Positions 8,831 to 16,731 of a DNA stretch of 64,000 nucleotides are shown in pieces (position 1 is the stretch's first letter; each line of letters begins with the position of its first letter). Position numbers and translations under genes: made by a program. The stretch is from Rickettsia typhi. Lineage in GTDB: Bacteria > Pseudomonadota > Alphaproteobacteria > Rickettsiales > Rickettsiaceae. The notes beneath the pieces are model-generated. The model searched no databases. It had not been told where the DNA came from and was given only the letters and a program-made list of their open reading frames with translations. The stretch spans positions 62,001 through 126,000 of the forward strand of contig CAMBEC010000001.1 of assembly GCA_945865485.1 (NCBI GenBank), read 5' to 3'.

Positions 8831-11620
8831 TTATCTTGAAAACATAATATCTTCAGTTTTTACCAATGTGTTTTGCAACATACTAAGTAAATGAGACAAA
8901 GTCGACATAAGTCGTGCTAAGTCTAGAACTCTTAAGTACTCTTGTTCTTTGCTAATACCAGAATCTTTTTTTACTTGAGCATCAGTCCTCTCTAGGACAA
9001 TTTTTGCAACATCTGATTCAATTTTCGCTTCATTAACAGAATCAGACAACAAACCAGTAACAATAGTCGCAAGGCCGGATAATGTCGCAACTGTATTTGG
9101 CAAAGAGCTATCTGCTGCAATAGTAACAAGCTCAGTTTGTAATTCACTTAAGTCTTGAAGAACTTGCTGATTTCTTGGCTTCATAGTATAGCCAAATACT
9201 TGTGAAGCTTCAACTTTATTTGTTCCAGCGACTCCATTTCCAGCATTTAACGCCGTAGCTCCGTTAACGCCATTGGCTCCTTGCCCATTTATATCTACCG
9301 TCGCGGCGGCTAAGTTCGATGCAACAGTAATAGTATTACCACCAGTCCCAGCAGCTTTTGACTCAATAGTCAAGTTACCTCCTGTATTCCCGGCCAAAAC
9401 AAGGCCGCGAAGCTGGGGATGGGCATTTATTCTATTCATCAAACCATCTGGCCCAAAAAGACCATCGGCAACCAAAACTTCATTTGGATTAGGAATTGGG
9501 TTTAAAGCGTTAACAAACACCAATGCAACAGGAGCAGGCCAACCAGGAAGATTTATTGTTATCGTATCACCTGCAGCTAAGGCACCACCAGCAAAAACTA
9601 AGGTTGCCTTAGATTTTACATCACCGACTGTATGAGCCGTTGCTATGCCCGCATCTTTTTCAGCCCTACCAATCGATAATTTACTTACATCATCAACTAT
9701 TTCTTGGTTAAGATTTAGTTCTCCTGTTCGATCATCGAATTTAAACAAATCATTAAAACCAAATAAAGATCCAAAATTTCCACCCTGAATCACAAGTCCA
9801 TATGAATCATCATTAGTTTCAATAACCAGCTTACCACTCTGACCTGAATTAGGATCTATTTCTATACCATTATCATCAACAAGTTTTGCTCTGGCAACAC
9901 CTGAATGGCTTGTTAGAGGAACTGGATTGAATGCGCCAGTAGTAGCCCCAGCAATAGCCCCGTCAAAAGCTAGTCTATCATTTACAACAGCTGCTGGGTT
10001 CACTGGAAATGAAACCGTACCTTCTGATACCACGCCATTGTCACCAGTAATTCTAACTCGTAATGTTATAATCCTAGGAGCAGTAGCTCCTTGTACTTTA
10101 ATATTTTGGCCAGTAGCTGTGTTTGTATCTTTCTCTAACCTAAAACTTCCAGGCAATTGATCGGTTGCCACAACTTGTTGATTTGCTCCACCAATATCTT
10201 CCGAGCGCGCCTCAAGCACCTCAATATTACTACCAAAATGCGAGCTTCCTTGCAGATCCAGATCAAAGGTAAAACTATTACCATCTGCTGGATTTACCGG
10301 ACCTCTTGCACGCAGCTGGATATTATTGAGTAAATATTCTCCTGGCACCTGAACAGGAACACCAGCGCCGTCAGTAATCGCGCCTATTGCCGCCCTTGGT
10401 CTTGAAGGAGCCAAATCTAGTTTCTCATTAAGCTCTTTTATTAGGTCAGCTATTGTTGCTTTCCCACTCAAAGAAGTACTAGCTAGACTTCTCATGTCAA
10501 TTGTCGCCGGGTTCAATCTGCCTGCTCCACCAAGAAGCTGATTACCTTCTTTACTAACAAAATGAATAGTAAACGGATCACCCCATTCAAGATCTTGTCC
10601 TCTACTAATGTCAATAGAACTCTTAAAATAATCTTTTGGCGGGAAAGGAGAACCATTATTATGAATTGCATTTAATTTATTCGCAAAATTACTCCCTAAT
10701 GCTTTAATCTTATCGCCAGTTTCTGGCAATATTTTGTCCCTAAGATCAATTAAAGCCGACCATTGTCCACCACTAACAGACATAGTTGAATCATCACTTC
10801 CACCAATAAAAACCTTCGAATGCGTTTCCTTACCATCTCTTCCAAACTGAGTAATCATTAAAGGAGGGTAGTCATTATTTTCTATTATAGCATCAATACT
10901 TCCCACTCCGTCGTAACTAAACTGGGAGTAATAATCACTTGCAACGATTAATTCCCCGCTAGATTTCGCTTGAATGCTAACAGTTCCACTAGCACCATAG
11001 CTGGCTTTGATATCAAAATTATGCGCTAATTCTCGAACCAGTTGATCTCTTTTATCATGAAGTCTGATTGGAGATGAGCTAATCAGCATTTGTTGGTTCA
11101 AATTAAAAAGCGCTTTTATAATACCACTTGCTGAATGAGCGCTTTGCTTTAAACGTTTATCTGCGTCAAACCTTAAGTCCGTAACTTTCTTAGAGGCCCC
11201 GGTAATTGCCGCACTAACTTCTTCAGCCTTATTAATAAACGCTTGCCTCATCGAATGACCACTGCTTCCTTCAAGAATTTTTGCTTGAGCAAAAAAACTA
11301 TCTATGGTCTTTACAAGCCTAGACACCTGAGGATCCTTTTCACCACCAATTACAGATTGTAAATCGCTCAAAAATTCGGTGTATGTGTTATTATTTCCCA
11401 GTCTTGTCACTTGCTCAACGTAAGCTCTTTCTTGCAGTATGTTTACTGACCTACTTTCACTAAGACTTGTTCTATGAGCTTTACTTCCACCTAGTTGATC
11501 AACTGTTAAAGAAGTGCTAATCCTTCTAGCATTAGGGTCTCCTACTAATTCAAGATTACGAGCTCCAACATCTATCTGCTCTCTAACTAAACTTAATGTT
11601 TGCCTAACACTTTCACTCAT
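8831..11620 (-). CDS. flgK: Flagellar hook-associated protein 1, enlarged form
   Basis: FlgK is the first hook-filament junction protein. Identity rests on position between flgN and flgL, on the long N-terminal helical domain with the FlgK-type block RLHDKRDQLVRELAHNFDI near residue 190, and on the C-terminal helical segment (EYLRVLDLARLMSTLSHLLSML) that packs against it. At 929 aa it is far longer than the usual 450-650. The extra length is a beta-rich, Gly/Asn/Ala-rich middle (about residues 350-800) with repeated VNGxxA-like runs, probably surface-exposed D2/D3 insertions. The canonical N-terminal NIAN-T-GY motif is replaced by LELVGDPNARRIS. Both changes could reflect an unusual or degenerating filament junction. 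Confidence 0.8.
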   Translation of the reverse strand: MSESVRQTLSLVREQIDVGARNLELVGDPNARRISTSLTVDQLGGSKAHRTSLSESRSVNILQERAYVEQVTRLGNNNTYTEFLSDLQSVIGGEKDPQVSRLVKTIDSFFAQAKILEGSSGHSMRQAFINKAEEVSAAITGASKKVTDLRFDADKRLKQSAHSASGIIKALFNLNQQMLISSSPIRLHDKRDQLVRELAHNFDIKASYGASGTVSIQAKSSGELIVASDYYSQFSYDGVGSIDAIIENNDYPPLMITQFGRDGKETHSKVFIGGSDDSTMSVSGGQWSALIDLRDKILPETGDKIKALGSNFANKLNAIHNNGSPFPPKDYFKSSIDISRGQDLEWGDPFTIHFVSKEGNQLLGGAGRLNPATIDMRSLASTSLSGKATIADLIKELNEKLDLAPSRPRAAIGAITDGAGVPVQVPGEYLLNNIQLRARGPVNPADGNSFTFDLDLQGSSHFGSNIEVLEARSEDIGGANQQVVATDQLPGSFRLEKDTNTATGQNIKVQGATAPRIITLRVRITGDNGVVSEGTVSFPVNPAAVVNDRLAFDGAIAGATTGAFNPVPLTSHSGVARAKLVDDNGIEIDPNSGQSGKLVIETNDDSYGLVIQGGNFGSLFGFNDLFKFDDRTGELNLNQEIVDDVSKLSIGRAEKDAGIATAHTVGDVKSKATLVFAGGALAAGDTITINLPGWPAPVALVFVNALNPIPNPNEVLVADGLFGPDGLMNRINAHPQLRGLVLAGNTGGNLTIESKAAGTGGNTITVASNLAAATVDINGQGANGVNGATALNAGNGVAGTNKVEASQVFGYTMKPRNQQVLQDLSELQTELVTIAADSSLPNTVATLSGLATIVTGLLSDSVNEAKIESDVAKIVLERTDAQVKKDSGISKEQEYLRVLDLARLMSTLSHLLSMLQNTLVKTEDIMFSR

Positions 11621-11627
11621 ATCTTAC

Positions 11628-12098
11628 CTAAATCTTATCATTGAGTCCAATAGATGGCATTACTTTGTCTATTTTTCCTGCGACAGAAACTTTGCCATCT
11701 TTATTATATCCAAATTGTCTTAACGTCTCTTGAGTCCTACTTTCTTTATATATTTCAACAATTTTATTGCTTACTTCTAAATTGCTGCGAATAAGAATAT
11801 CATTATTTCGATTTAACTCATTCAATACGCCGAATAAGTCCTTCAACTTTACCATCGGCAAACTATCTCGGTCAAATTTTTGACCAGTCCTTACGTATTC
11901 TTCTACTACAAATTGCGCTTCATTAAACTTATGTAATGCGTCTACTTTTGCTTCAACGACAACATCAATGGCCGAAACTTGCCCCACCTTTAATAACGCA
12001 TTTTCTTTTTCAATTACTGCTATCAAGTCTTTTAATGCTTTCGTTATATTACTAACAACTGCCGCTTGACTCATGGCTTTATTTTCGTTGTTTGACAT
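11628..12098 (-). CDS. flgN: FlgN-like flagellar export chaperone
   Basis: A small, almost wholly helical protein (156 aa) directly upstream of flgK with a 7-base gap. The pattern is that of FlgN: a first helix with LIAVIEKENALLKVG, a second with EAKVDALHKFNEAQ, and a C-terminal TLRQFGYNKDGKV that matches the family's YG..G tail used to bind FlgK and FlgL. FlgN keeps the two junction proteins unfolded and delivers them to the flagellar export gate. Similarity is by pattern rather than strong sequence identity. Its start overlaps the end of the flgJ-like gene by 20 bases. Confidence 0.75.
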   Translation of the reverse strand: MSNNENKAMSQAAVVSNITKALKDLIAVIEKENALLKVGQVSAIDVVVEAKVDALHKFNEAQFVVEEYVRTGQKFDRDSLPMVKLKDLFGVLNELNRNNDILIRSNLEVSNKIVEIYKESRTQETLRQFGYNKDGKVSVAGKIDKVMPSIGLNDKI

Positions 12099-12657
12099 TA
12101 TTTTCTTGTTGTTTTACTAAGTCCCGCACAATTGCCTTGCCTATTTCATCCAAATCATTGCCTGTGCTATTTTTTACTAGCTCTGGCCATAAAGATTTCT
12201 GAAATATAGCTTCACCAAAACCACCTTCAGGATTCTGATTGACCCCTTCAGCCATCTGAGCCCAAAGAAACCCATAAACCTGATCAGTCAACTCTTTAGC
12301 TACTTTCTTCATACGAGCAAGATCTGTGCCATCTGGTTCTGCCGCTGTTTTTCCATTTTTAGCTAAAGATGGTGCTACGTTAGCGCCAGACTTGTTTAGT
12401 CGAATATTTCTAGCACCTAAAGTAGAGTCCTTATCAAGCGATTTTACCGCTTTATTTGCAATAGATTCCGGCTCATTTTTCTTTATTGCATCATTAATTT
12501 TCTCTTTACTCAAAGCCTTTGCAAAAACTTCACTAGTTTTAGCCGACTTATCAATTTTGCGAGATTCACTTCTGCGCTCATCAATAATTTTATAATGTTC
12601 TATTGGAGTTCCGGTGTTTTTTAGACCACCCCCTAGGTAATTTATACTATTTGGCAT
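12079..12657 (-). CDS. flgJ: FlgJ-like rod-binding protein (no muramidase domain)
   Basis: Residues about 110-185 carry the rod-binding domain: KKVAKELTDQVYGFLWAQMAEGV, then GGFGEAIFQKSLWPELVK, which corresponds to the FlgJ N-domain pattern E..fl.qml......fg...f..ml...la. The first 100 residues are polar and probably disordered. There is no glucosaminidase domain, as is common in alphaproteobacteria, where a separate lytic enzyme opens the peptidoglycan for the rod. It lies between flgI and flgN in a flagellar operon, which supports the call. The protein would act in the periplasm as a rod cap. Confidence 0.75.
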   Translation of the reverse strand: MPNSINYLGGGLKNTGTPIEHYKIIDERRSESRKIDKSAKTSEVFAKALSKEKINDAIKKNEPESIANKAVKSLDKDSTLGARNIRLNKSGANVAPSLAKNGKTAAEPDGTDLARMKKVAKELTDQVYGFLWAQMAEGVNQNPEGGFGEAIFQKSLWPELVKNSTGNDLDEIGKAIVRDLVKQQENNVKQRK

Positions 12658-12715
12658 TTTAATTATCTAAATCTGATTTTTTTAAAGCGTCATAGCAAGC
12701 ATATCTTAACAACAC

Positions 12716-12846
12716 CGTCATCAACTATGATTTTTACATCATTCGACGCACACCGTCATGCTGAAATAAATTCAGCATCTTCTCCGCTGCCTGAGATGCC
12801 GCACCAAGCCCGGCATGACACGTAGCACGTCATCAACCATGACTTT
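12716..12846. repeat. Direct repeats flanking a palindromic element
   Basis: CGTCATCAACTATGATTTT (12716-12734) and CGTCATCAACCATGACTTT (12828-12846) match at 17 of 19 bases and lie on either side of the palindromic copy at 12755-12819. They could be relics of a duplicated target or of tandem copies of the same repeat. Confidence 0.45.
12755..12819 (+). repeat. Two-hairpin palindromic repeat, copy 2
   Basis: Complete copy. Hairpin one is ATGCTGAA (12758-12765) with TTCAGCAT (12771-12778). The core ATCTTCTCCGCTGCCTGAGAT follows, then hairpin two ATGCCG...CGGCAT, ending ATGAC. It lies inside the flagellar operon between flgI and flgJ, so it is transcribed and may affect mRNA stability or read-through. 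Confidence 0.72.
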
Positions 12847-12864
12847 CCCGTCTCTTACAGCGAT

Positions 12865-13977
12865 CTATCTTACTTCTATTACAGCATCAAGAGCGCCAAC
12901 AGATTTCATGTTGTGCAAAATATTTATTATATCCCTTGGAAAAACACCTAGCCTGTTCAACCCAGAAACAAGATCACTAAGAGTCGCCCCTTCAGTAAAA
13001 TGATGCAAAGATCTTCCGCGCCTTTGATCCGCAAAACTATCTACTAAACCCCTTTTCTTTTCGTCAGTTTCGGGACCAAATTTTTCATCAAATTGATTCA
13101 GATCAAGCTGCCCTACATTGACGATCAAGTTTCCTTGAGCGATAGCAACTGGTCTGATGTTAACTTTGTCACCGATTACAACAGTACCGGTTGATTCATT
13201 TATAACAATTTTAGCTTTATAATCTGGTACAACTTCAAGCCCTTCTATTTCAGCAATAAATTCAACCAAATCATTTTTTCTATAAGATGGGACAGTAATT
13301 TCTATAGTGGCAGCATCAAGAGCCGTAGCTGTATTACCAGGAACATGATCATTAATAGCCCCAGCTACTGCAATCGCAGTTCCAAAATCTGGTGAATATA
13401 AGGAAAATTTTATATTATTCATGTCAACAAAAGAGAAATCTATTTCATCTTCAACAATCGCTCCACTTTGAATATAACCATTAGTTTGAACAGAACTCGA
13501 TTTTGTCTTAACATCTCCTGAAACAGGGGTAAAATCAGACAAAGCAACCGCGCCCTGAGCCACAGCATAAACATTACCATTAGCTCCAAGCAAAGGAGTG
13601 GCAAGCAAAGTACCTCCCTTTAAACTTTTTGCATCACCAAGAGCACTAACTTTTATATCAATTCTCGTACCAAGACGGGAAAAAGCAGGTAAAGTCGAAG
13701 TAACAGTCACCGCTGCAATATTTTTTGTCTTAATGTCCTTATCACCCTGAACATTAACACCAAGCCTTTCAAGAAAATCTGTCAACCCAGTTCTAGTAAA
13801 CACCGTATTTTTCAAGTTGTCTCCGGTACCTTCTAAACCGACAACTAACCCTTGCCCCACCAGCAAATTCTCTCTTGCCCCTTCTACTGCGGCAATATCT
13901 TTAATCCTAGTGTTCGCTTCAGCAAGCAAAGAAGAAAGCACCAATATTATTGAAAGACATATTTTAAACAAAACCAT
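12865..13977 (-). CDS. flgI: Flagellar P-ring protein precursor
   Basis: FlgI assembles the P ring of the basal body in the peptidoglycan layer. A Sec signal peptide covers residues 1-21 (ending LLAEA). The mature start TRIKDIAAVEGARENLLVGQGLVVGL is the FlgI hallmark, followed by GTGDNLKNTVFT and the TPL segment LLATPLLGANGNVYAVAQG. The C-terminus SGLNRLGVFPRDIINILHNMKSVGAL is equally typical. The 370 aa length is normal. Transcribed just after kdsB (32-base gap), it heads the flagellar segment. No flgH (L ring) is adjacent. Confidence 0.96.
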   Translation of the reverse strand: MVLFKICLSIILVLSSLLAEANTRIKDIAAVEGARENLLVGQGLVVGLEGTGDNLKNTVFTRTGLTDFLERLGVNVQGDKDIKTKNIAAVTVTSTLPAFSRLGTRIDIKVSALGDAKSLKGGTLLATPLLGANGNVYAVAQGAVALSDFTPVSGDVKTKSSSVQTNGYIQSGAIVEDEIDFSFVDMNNIKFSLYSPDFGTAIAVAGAINDHVPGNTATALDAATIEITVPSYRKNDLVEFIAEIEGLEVVPDYKAKIVINESTGTVVIGDKVNIRPVAIAQGNLIVNVGQLDLNQFDEKFGPETDEKKRGLVDSFADQRRGRSLHHFTEGATLSDLVSGLNRLGVFPRDIINILHNMKSVGALDAVIEVR

Positions 13978-14009
13978 AGATATATATTCTCTTAAATTAA
14001 GTTATTTAA

Positions 14010-14759
14010 CTATAACGCCAGCTGATTATAATACAGATTAGCCTTTTCAAGATCTCGCCTAGTATCAACTGACACCGGTATCTCGTTAGACACACACACA
14101 CCAATCTTCATACCATTTTCAAGAGCCCTGAGCTGCTCCAATTTCTCGCAAACTTCATATTTGCTTTTCTCTAGTTTTATAAATTTTTCAAGAGCTTCAA
14201 CTTTGAACCCATAAATACCAACATGATACAAAAATTCTTCTCCCCCGTGTGGAATCATGCTCCTTGAAAAATACAAAGCCCTTCCATGCTTATCTATAAC
14301 AATTTTGACGTTAGATTCTGCTTGCGCAATATCTTTGCCCACTTTAACTCCTGAAGTCACAATATCATAGTCTTCTGTTTTTAGCATGGTAATAATTTGC
14401 CCTACAACATGCAAATCAACAAACGGCATATCTCCTTGGACATTTATCACGTATTTTATTTTATCATTATATGGAATAGTTTTAAAAGCCTGAAAGACAC
14501 GATCCGATCCCGTCGGACAATCTTCGTCTGTCATTATGGCAATCGCGTCAGATTTCTTAACCAAATTAGCTATTTCCTCAGAGTCAGTAGCAACATACAA
14601 ATTTCCTTTGAACTTGGATTTAATTCTAAGTACTACATGTTCAATTAAGGTTTTGCTGCCAATCTTTTCTAGCGCCTTCTTCGGAAGCCTGGTAGAACCT
14701 ATTCTCGAAGGAACAATTATTACAACATCCGAATATTGATCTTTGTCATCCATAATCAA
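14010..14759 (-). CDS. kdsB: 3-deoxy-manno-octulosonate cytidylyltransferase
   Basis: Activates Kdo with CTP to CMP-Kdo for the inner core of lipopolysaccharide. The nucleotide-binding N-terminus VVIIVPSRIGSTRLPKKAL (about residues 12-30) contains the R..S.RLP.K motif. DEDCPTGSDRVFQAF and INVQGDMPFVD are the other KdsB signatures, and YFSRSMIPHG and the EKLEQLRALENGMKI tail complete the family pattern. The 249 aa length is standard. Presence of KdsB implies the cell makes LPS, unlike Ehrlichia and Anaplasma relatives. An ATG two codons in (14753) is an alternative start. Confidence 0.96.
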   Translation of the reverse strand: MIMDDKDQYSDVVIIVPSRIGSTRLPKKALEKIGSKTLIEHVVLRIKSKFKGNLYVATDSEEIANLVKKSDAIAIMTDEDCPTGSDRVFQAFKTIPYNDKIKYVINVQGDMPFVDLHVVGQIITMLKTEDYDIVTSGVKVGKDIAQAESNVKIVIDKHGRALYFSRSMIPHGGEEFLYHVGIYGFKVEALEKFIKLEKSKYEVCEKLEQLRALENGMKIGVCVSNEIPVSVDTRRDLEKANLYYNQLAL

Positions 14760-14791
14760 TAATCAATTCACTTCTATTTATAAAATAATTG

Positions 14792-14820
14792 TTGACATAT
14801 TATCGTTTTTCCACCATAAA
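14792..14820 (+). promoter_or_regulatory. Possible promoter upstream of tRNA-Lys
   Basis: TTGACA (14792-14797), 17 bases, then CATAAA (14815-14820). The -35 is perfect and the -10 matches four of six. The tRNA starts about 150 bases further on, so a leader would have to be removed by processing. Confidence 0.35.
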
Positions 14821-14968
14821 GTAAAACACAATTTCTAGGGCATTGTGATATGTTTCGAGTGGGTTTTAACTTAAAATCACTTACTTAACCTTAGAGATTA
14901 TATTAAACAGTGGTGAGTTTTTGTTACGTTATTAATAACAAATTAGTACTCAATTTACTATAACTTGT

Positions 14969-15044
14969 GAGCCCGTAGCTCAGCTGGTAGAGCACTTGAC
15001 TTTTAATCAGGTTGTCCCGGGTTCGAGCCCCGGCGGGCTCACCA
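14969..15044 (+). tRNA. tRNA-Lys (anticodon TTT)
   Basis: Full cloverleaf: acceptor stem GAGCCCG with CGGGCTC, D-arm AGCTCAGCTGGTAGAGC, anticodon loop CTTTTAA giving TTT, T-arm with GGGTTCGAGCCCC, and a genome-encoded CCA at 15042-15044. Flanks are single-copy sequence in this window. Confidence 0.97.
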
Positions 15045-15203
15045 TTGTTTTTTTACCCCCCTTTCCCAACGGTTGAATAAATTTTTAGGTTTTTCTAACC
15101 ATTTGGCACAAGATTATGCTGGCAGTTAATACTACTCAATCCACAATTAACTTAATAATGATTATAAAATACAAGAGACAGAAATGATCAGGCAAATATT
15201 AAG

Positions 15204-15440
15204 CTAAGATTCAGCACCTTCGACACCATCTCCACTTAGACTCACCAAGATAAGGGATTTATCAAGTTCAGAATATCCAACACCCATTACGGTACTAAAA
15301 GTATTAGTAATAGTTTTACCATACACTTTACCACCCGCAATGTTGCTACAATAAAATGTTATACTATCGCCAGCCGCTAATATATAGGACGCATTATATT
15401 CTGTAAATGCTTGCTTACTATTACCCGTTTTCTTAGACAT
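15204..15440 (-). CDS. Hypothetical small protein
   Basis: A 78 aa reading frame that I do not recognise. The N-terminus is basic (MSKKTGNSK). It then looks like a small beta-rich domain with alternating polar and hydrophobic residues (ASYILAAGDSITFYCSNIAGGK) and an acidic C-terminus. The middle resembles the jelly-roll-like pattern of phage or pilus accessory proteins, but that is only an impression. A weak Shine-Dalgarno (AAGGG) lies 11 bases before the ATG. It stands alone between tRNA-Lys and the candidate RNA gene. It has no signal peptide or membrane segment. Confidence 0.5.
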   Translation of the reverse strand: MSKKTGNSKQAFTEYNASYILAAGDSITFYCSNIAGGKVYGKTITNTFSTVMGVGYSELDKSLILVSLSGDGVEGAES

Positions 15441-15687
15441 ACTGCAAAAAACCCTTAATAACCCAATTACCTAGTGTGTATTACTGACATTTTAATCAAA
15501 AAATGAAAGCTATAGCCAAATAATTCAATGATAATTTAGGCTGATACTCAAAATCAACAAATAAATTATCAAATATTTCTTACTAATCTTTATTTATCAC
15601 CTGAAAATATATGAAAAACCATAATTTGTGATCTAAAGAAAATATTATAAAAATGTCTAGGGAATATAATGAGAACTTAAGTTTTGC

Positions 15688-15715
15688 TTGACTGTAGTAA
15701 TTAATTACATAGAAT
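15688..15715 (+). promoter_or_regulatory. Promoter for candidate structured RNA
   Basis: TTGACT (15688-15693) and TAGAAT (15710-15715) separated by 16 bases, matching five of six positions each. The predicted start near 15722 lies just ahead of the tandem palindromes. Confidence 0.55.
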
Positions 15716-15732
15716 GACAGTCATAGCCTATA

Positions 15733-15787
15733 TAGACTTTGGGGTTTCGAAACCCCGAAACTTATTAGACTTTGGGGTTTCGAAACC
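15733..15787 (+). repeat. Two tandem 22-base palindromic repeats, period 33
   Basis: Two identical 22-base copies at 15733-15754 and 15766-15787, each starting TAGACTTT. The first contains the perfect palindrome GGGGTTTCGAAACCCC (15741-15756). The second keeps the inner 12 bases, GGTTTCGAAACC. They could be operator sites for a dimeric regulator or two small hairpins at the 5' end of the RNA. Confidence 0.7.
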
Positions 15788-15969
15788 TCGGTTAACATGG
15801 CATTATCAGCCATAAATTGATAGGATCCTCGATCTTATGGTCGGGGAGACGATAGTGATGTTCAGGACAGGAGGAAACTTCTTTCTAAAGATTATCGTAG
15901 CTGTTGTTAACGGTTTTCGAACTCCCCGGTCACCTAGGGAATCAAACCTATCTTAATTCCTTTCGTGGT

Positions 15970-16018
15970 TTAAATAATGCAGCTCTTTACTTTATAGAGC
16001 TTCATTATTTAACTTTTT
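15970..16018 (+). terminator. Rho-independent terminator of the candidate RNA
   Basis: Stem arms 15970-15986 and 15996-16012 pair over 16 of 17 positions (TTAAATAATG-AGCTCT with AGAGCT-CATTATTTAA), the loop is 9 bases, and CTTTTT follows. Confidence 0.8.
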
Positions 16019-16039
16019 AACAAAGGGAAAAGGGTGTTT

Positions 16040-16210
16040 ATGGATAACAAAAAATTACAAGCTGAACAAGTACTAAGCGTAAAAAACTCAATAATCTTCC
16101 TACTATTCCTAACATTCTCTTTTTATGTCTATCCAGAGCTCGAGAAAGTACTAAACATAATCCGTTCTATACAACATACCCTAGAAGCTTCTGAGCATTT
16201 AATAAGATAA
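16040..16210 (+). CDS. Small single-span membrane protein, unknown
   Basis: A 56-codon frame preceded by AGGG six bases before the ATG. It has a polar N-terminus (MDNKKLQAEQVLSV), one transmembrane helix around residues 17-32 (NSIIFLLFLTFSFYVY) and an amphipathic tail. I do not recognise it. It starts about 20 bases after the terminator of the candidate RNA. The following 300 bases contain a second hydrophobic frame in another phase, so it may be the first half of a decayed gene. Confidence 0.45.
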   Translation: MDNKKLQAEQVLSVKNSIIFLLFLTFSFYVYPELEKVLNIIRSIQHTLEASEHLIR

Positions 16211-16254
16211 CAAACAAACCCTCAGATAAATTCTCCACAGAATCTTATTTATAA

Positions 16255-16530
16255 CTTCATGATATATTTTTTCATCCAGCAATCATTCCAGCTTTTTGGA
16301 TAGCTTTTCCTATTTTATTAGTTCTAGCTTTGACCAGCAACCAATACTCTAGAAAGAAGCTTTCTTTTCCTAGTTGGAAAAAATTGCACAAAACCGTCTA
16401 CGTAGCTGAAGTAGCCATCATGCTGCACATGACATTAACAGGAGATTTTTTAATAATGCTAATGTTTTTTGTCCCATTATGTACATTACAGTTACTAAAA
16501 TATAAGAAAACCACATCCTCAAAATTTTAA
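16255..16530 (+). pseudogene. Hydrophobic reading frame without normal start; possible gene remnant
   Basis: An open frame from just after a stop at 16252-16254 to the TAA at 16528-16530. Its first part encodes a membrane-like segment (IIPAFWIAFPILLVLAL). A basic stretch (RKKLSFPSWKKLHK) follows, then a second hydrophobic segment (LMFFVPLCTLQLL). No ATG, GTG or TTG occurs before the TTG at 16330, which would cut off the first membrane segment. Together with the 56-codon frame upstream in a different phase, this suggests a frameshifted or decaying small membrane protein. A shorter protein from TTG 16330 (66 aa) is the alternative. No family is recognised. Confidence 0.35.
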
Positions 16531-16731
16531 CAAAATCTTTATTTACCTTTAATAAACTCTATTTTTATTATTTTTGCGTATAGTTAGTTTGACAATATCC
16601 AAACTTAGTATTAATTTTTGTTGAGTTCCTAACCGTATAGTACTACACTTCCGAGCTGATTAAATTTTTTAGTTATCCGTTTTTAGGTACAAAACTTAAT
16701 AAAAACACTAAATTAAGAGGGAGAGCTCTAC

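Larger units (their letters stand above)
15722..16019 (+). ncRNA. Candidate structured small RNA, unknown family
   Basis: A stretch of about 300 bases with no credible reading frame, bounded by a good promoter and a strong terminator. Its 3' half folds into nested helices: GATAGG pairs with CCTATC at the base, CGGGGAG with CTCCCCG inside it, and ACGATA with TATCGT inside that. Internal loops separate the helices, giving a rod of about 135 nt (roughly 15819-15952). Its 5' part carries two 22-base direct repeats, each with a near-perfect palindrome. I compared it by eye with the hallmarks of tmRNA (tag ending ALAA, TTCGA T-arm), RNase P RNA (GAGGAAAGTCC), SRP RNA (GGAAGGAAGCAGC) and 5S rRNA and found none. 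A 6S-like regulator is possible from the rod shape alone. Confidence 0.5.

Noticed and set aside
9273..9635. Long plus-strand open frames opposite flgK (9273-9635, 9927-10160)
   Set aside because: They are antisense shadows of the Gly/Ala-rich middle of flgK, with Pro/Ala-rich composition and no ribosome-binding site.
15733..15787. CRISPR array
   Set aside because: Only two repeats with an 11-base spacer, and no cas genes in the window.
15722..16019. tmRNA, RNase P RNA, SRP RNA or 5S rRNA in this interval
   Set aside because: None of the conserved blocks of these RNAs is present; only a generic structured RNA can be supported.
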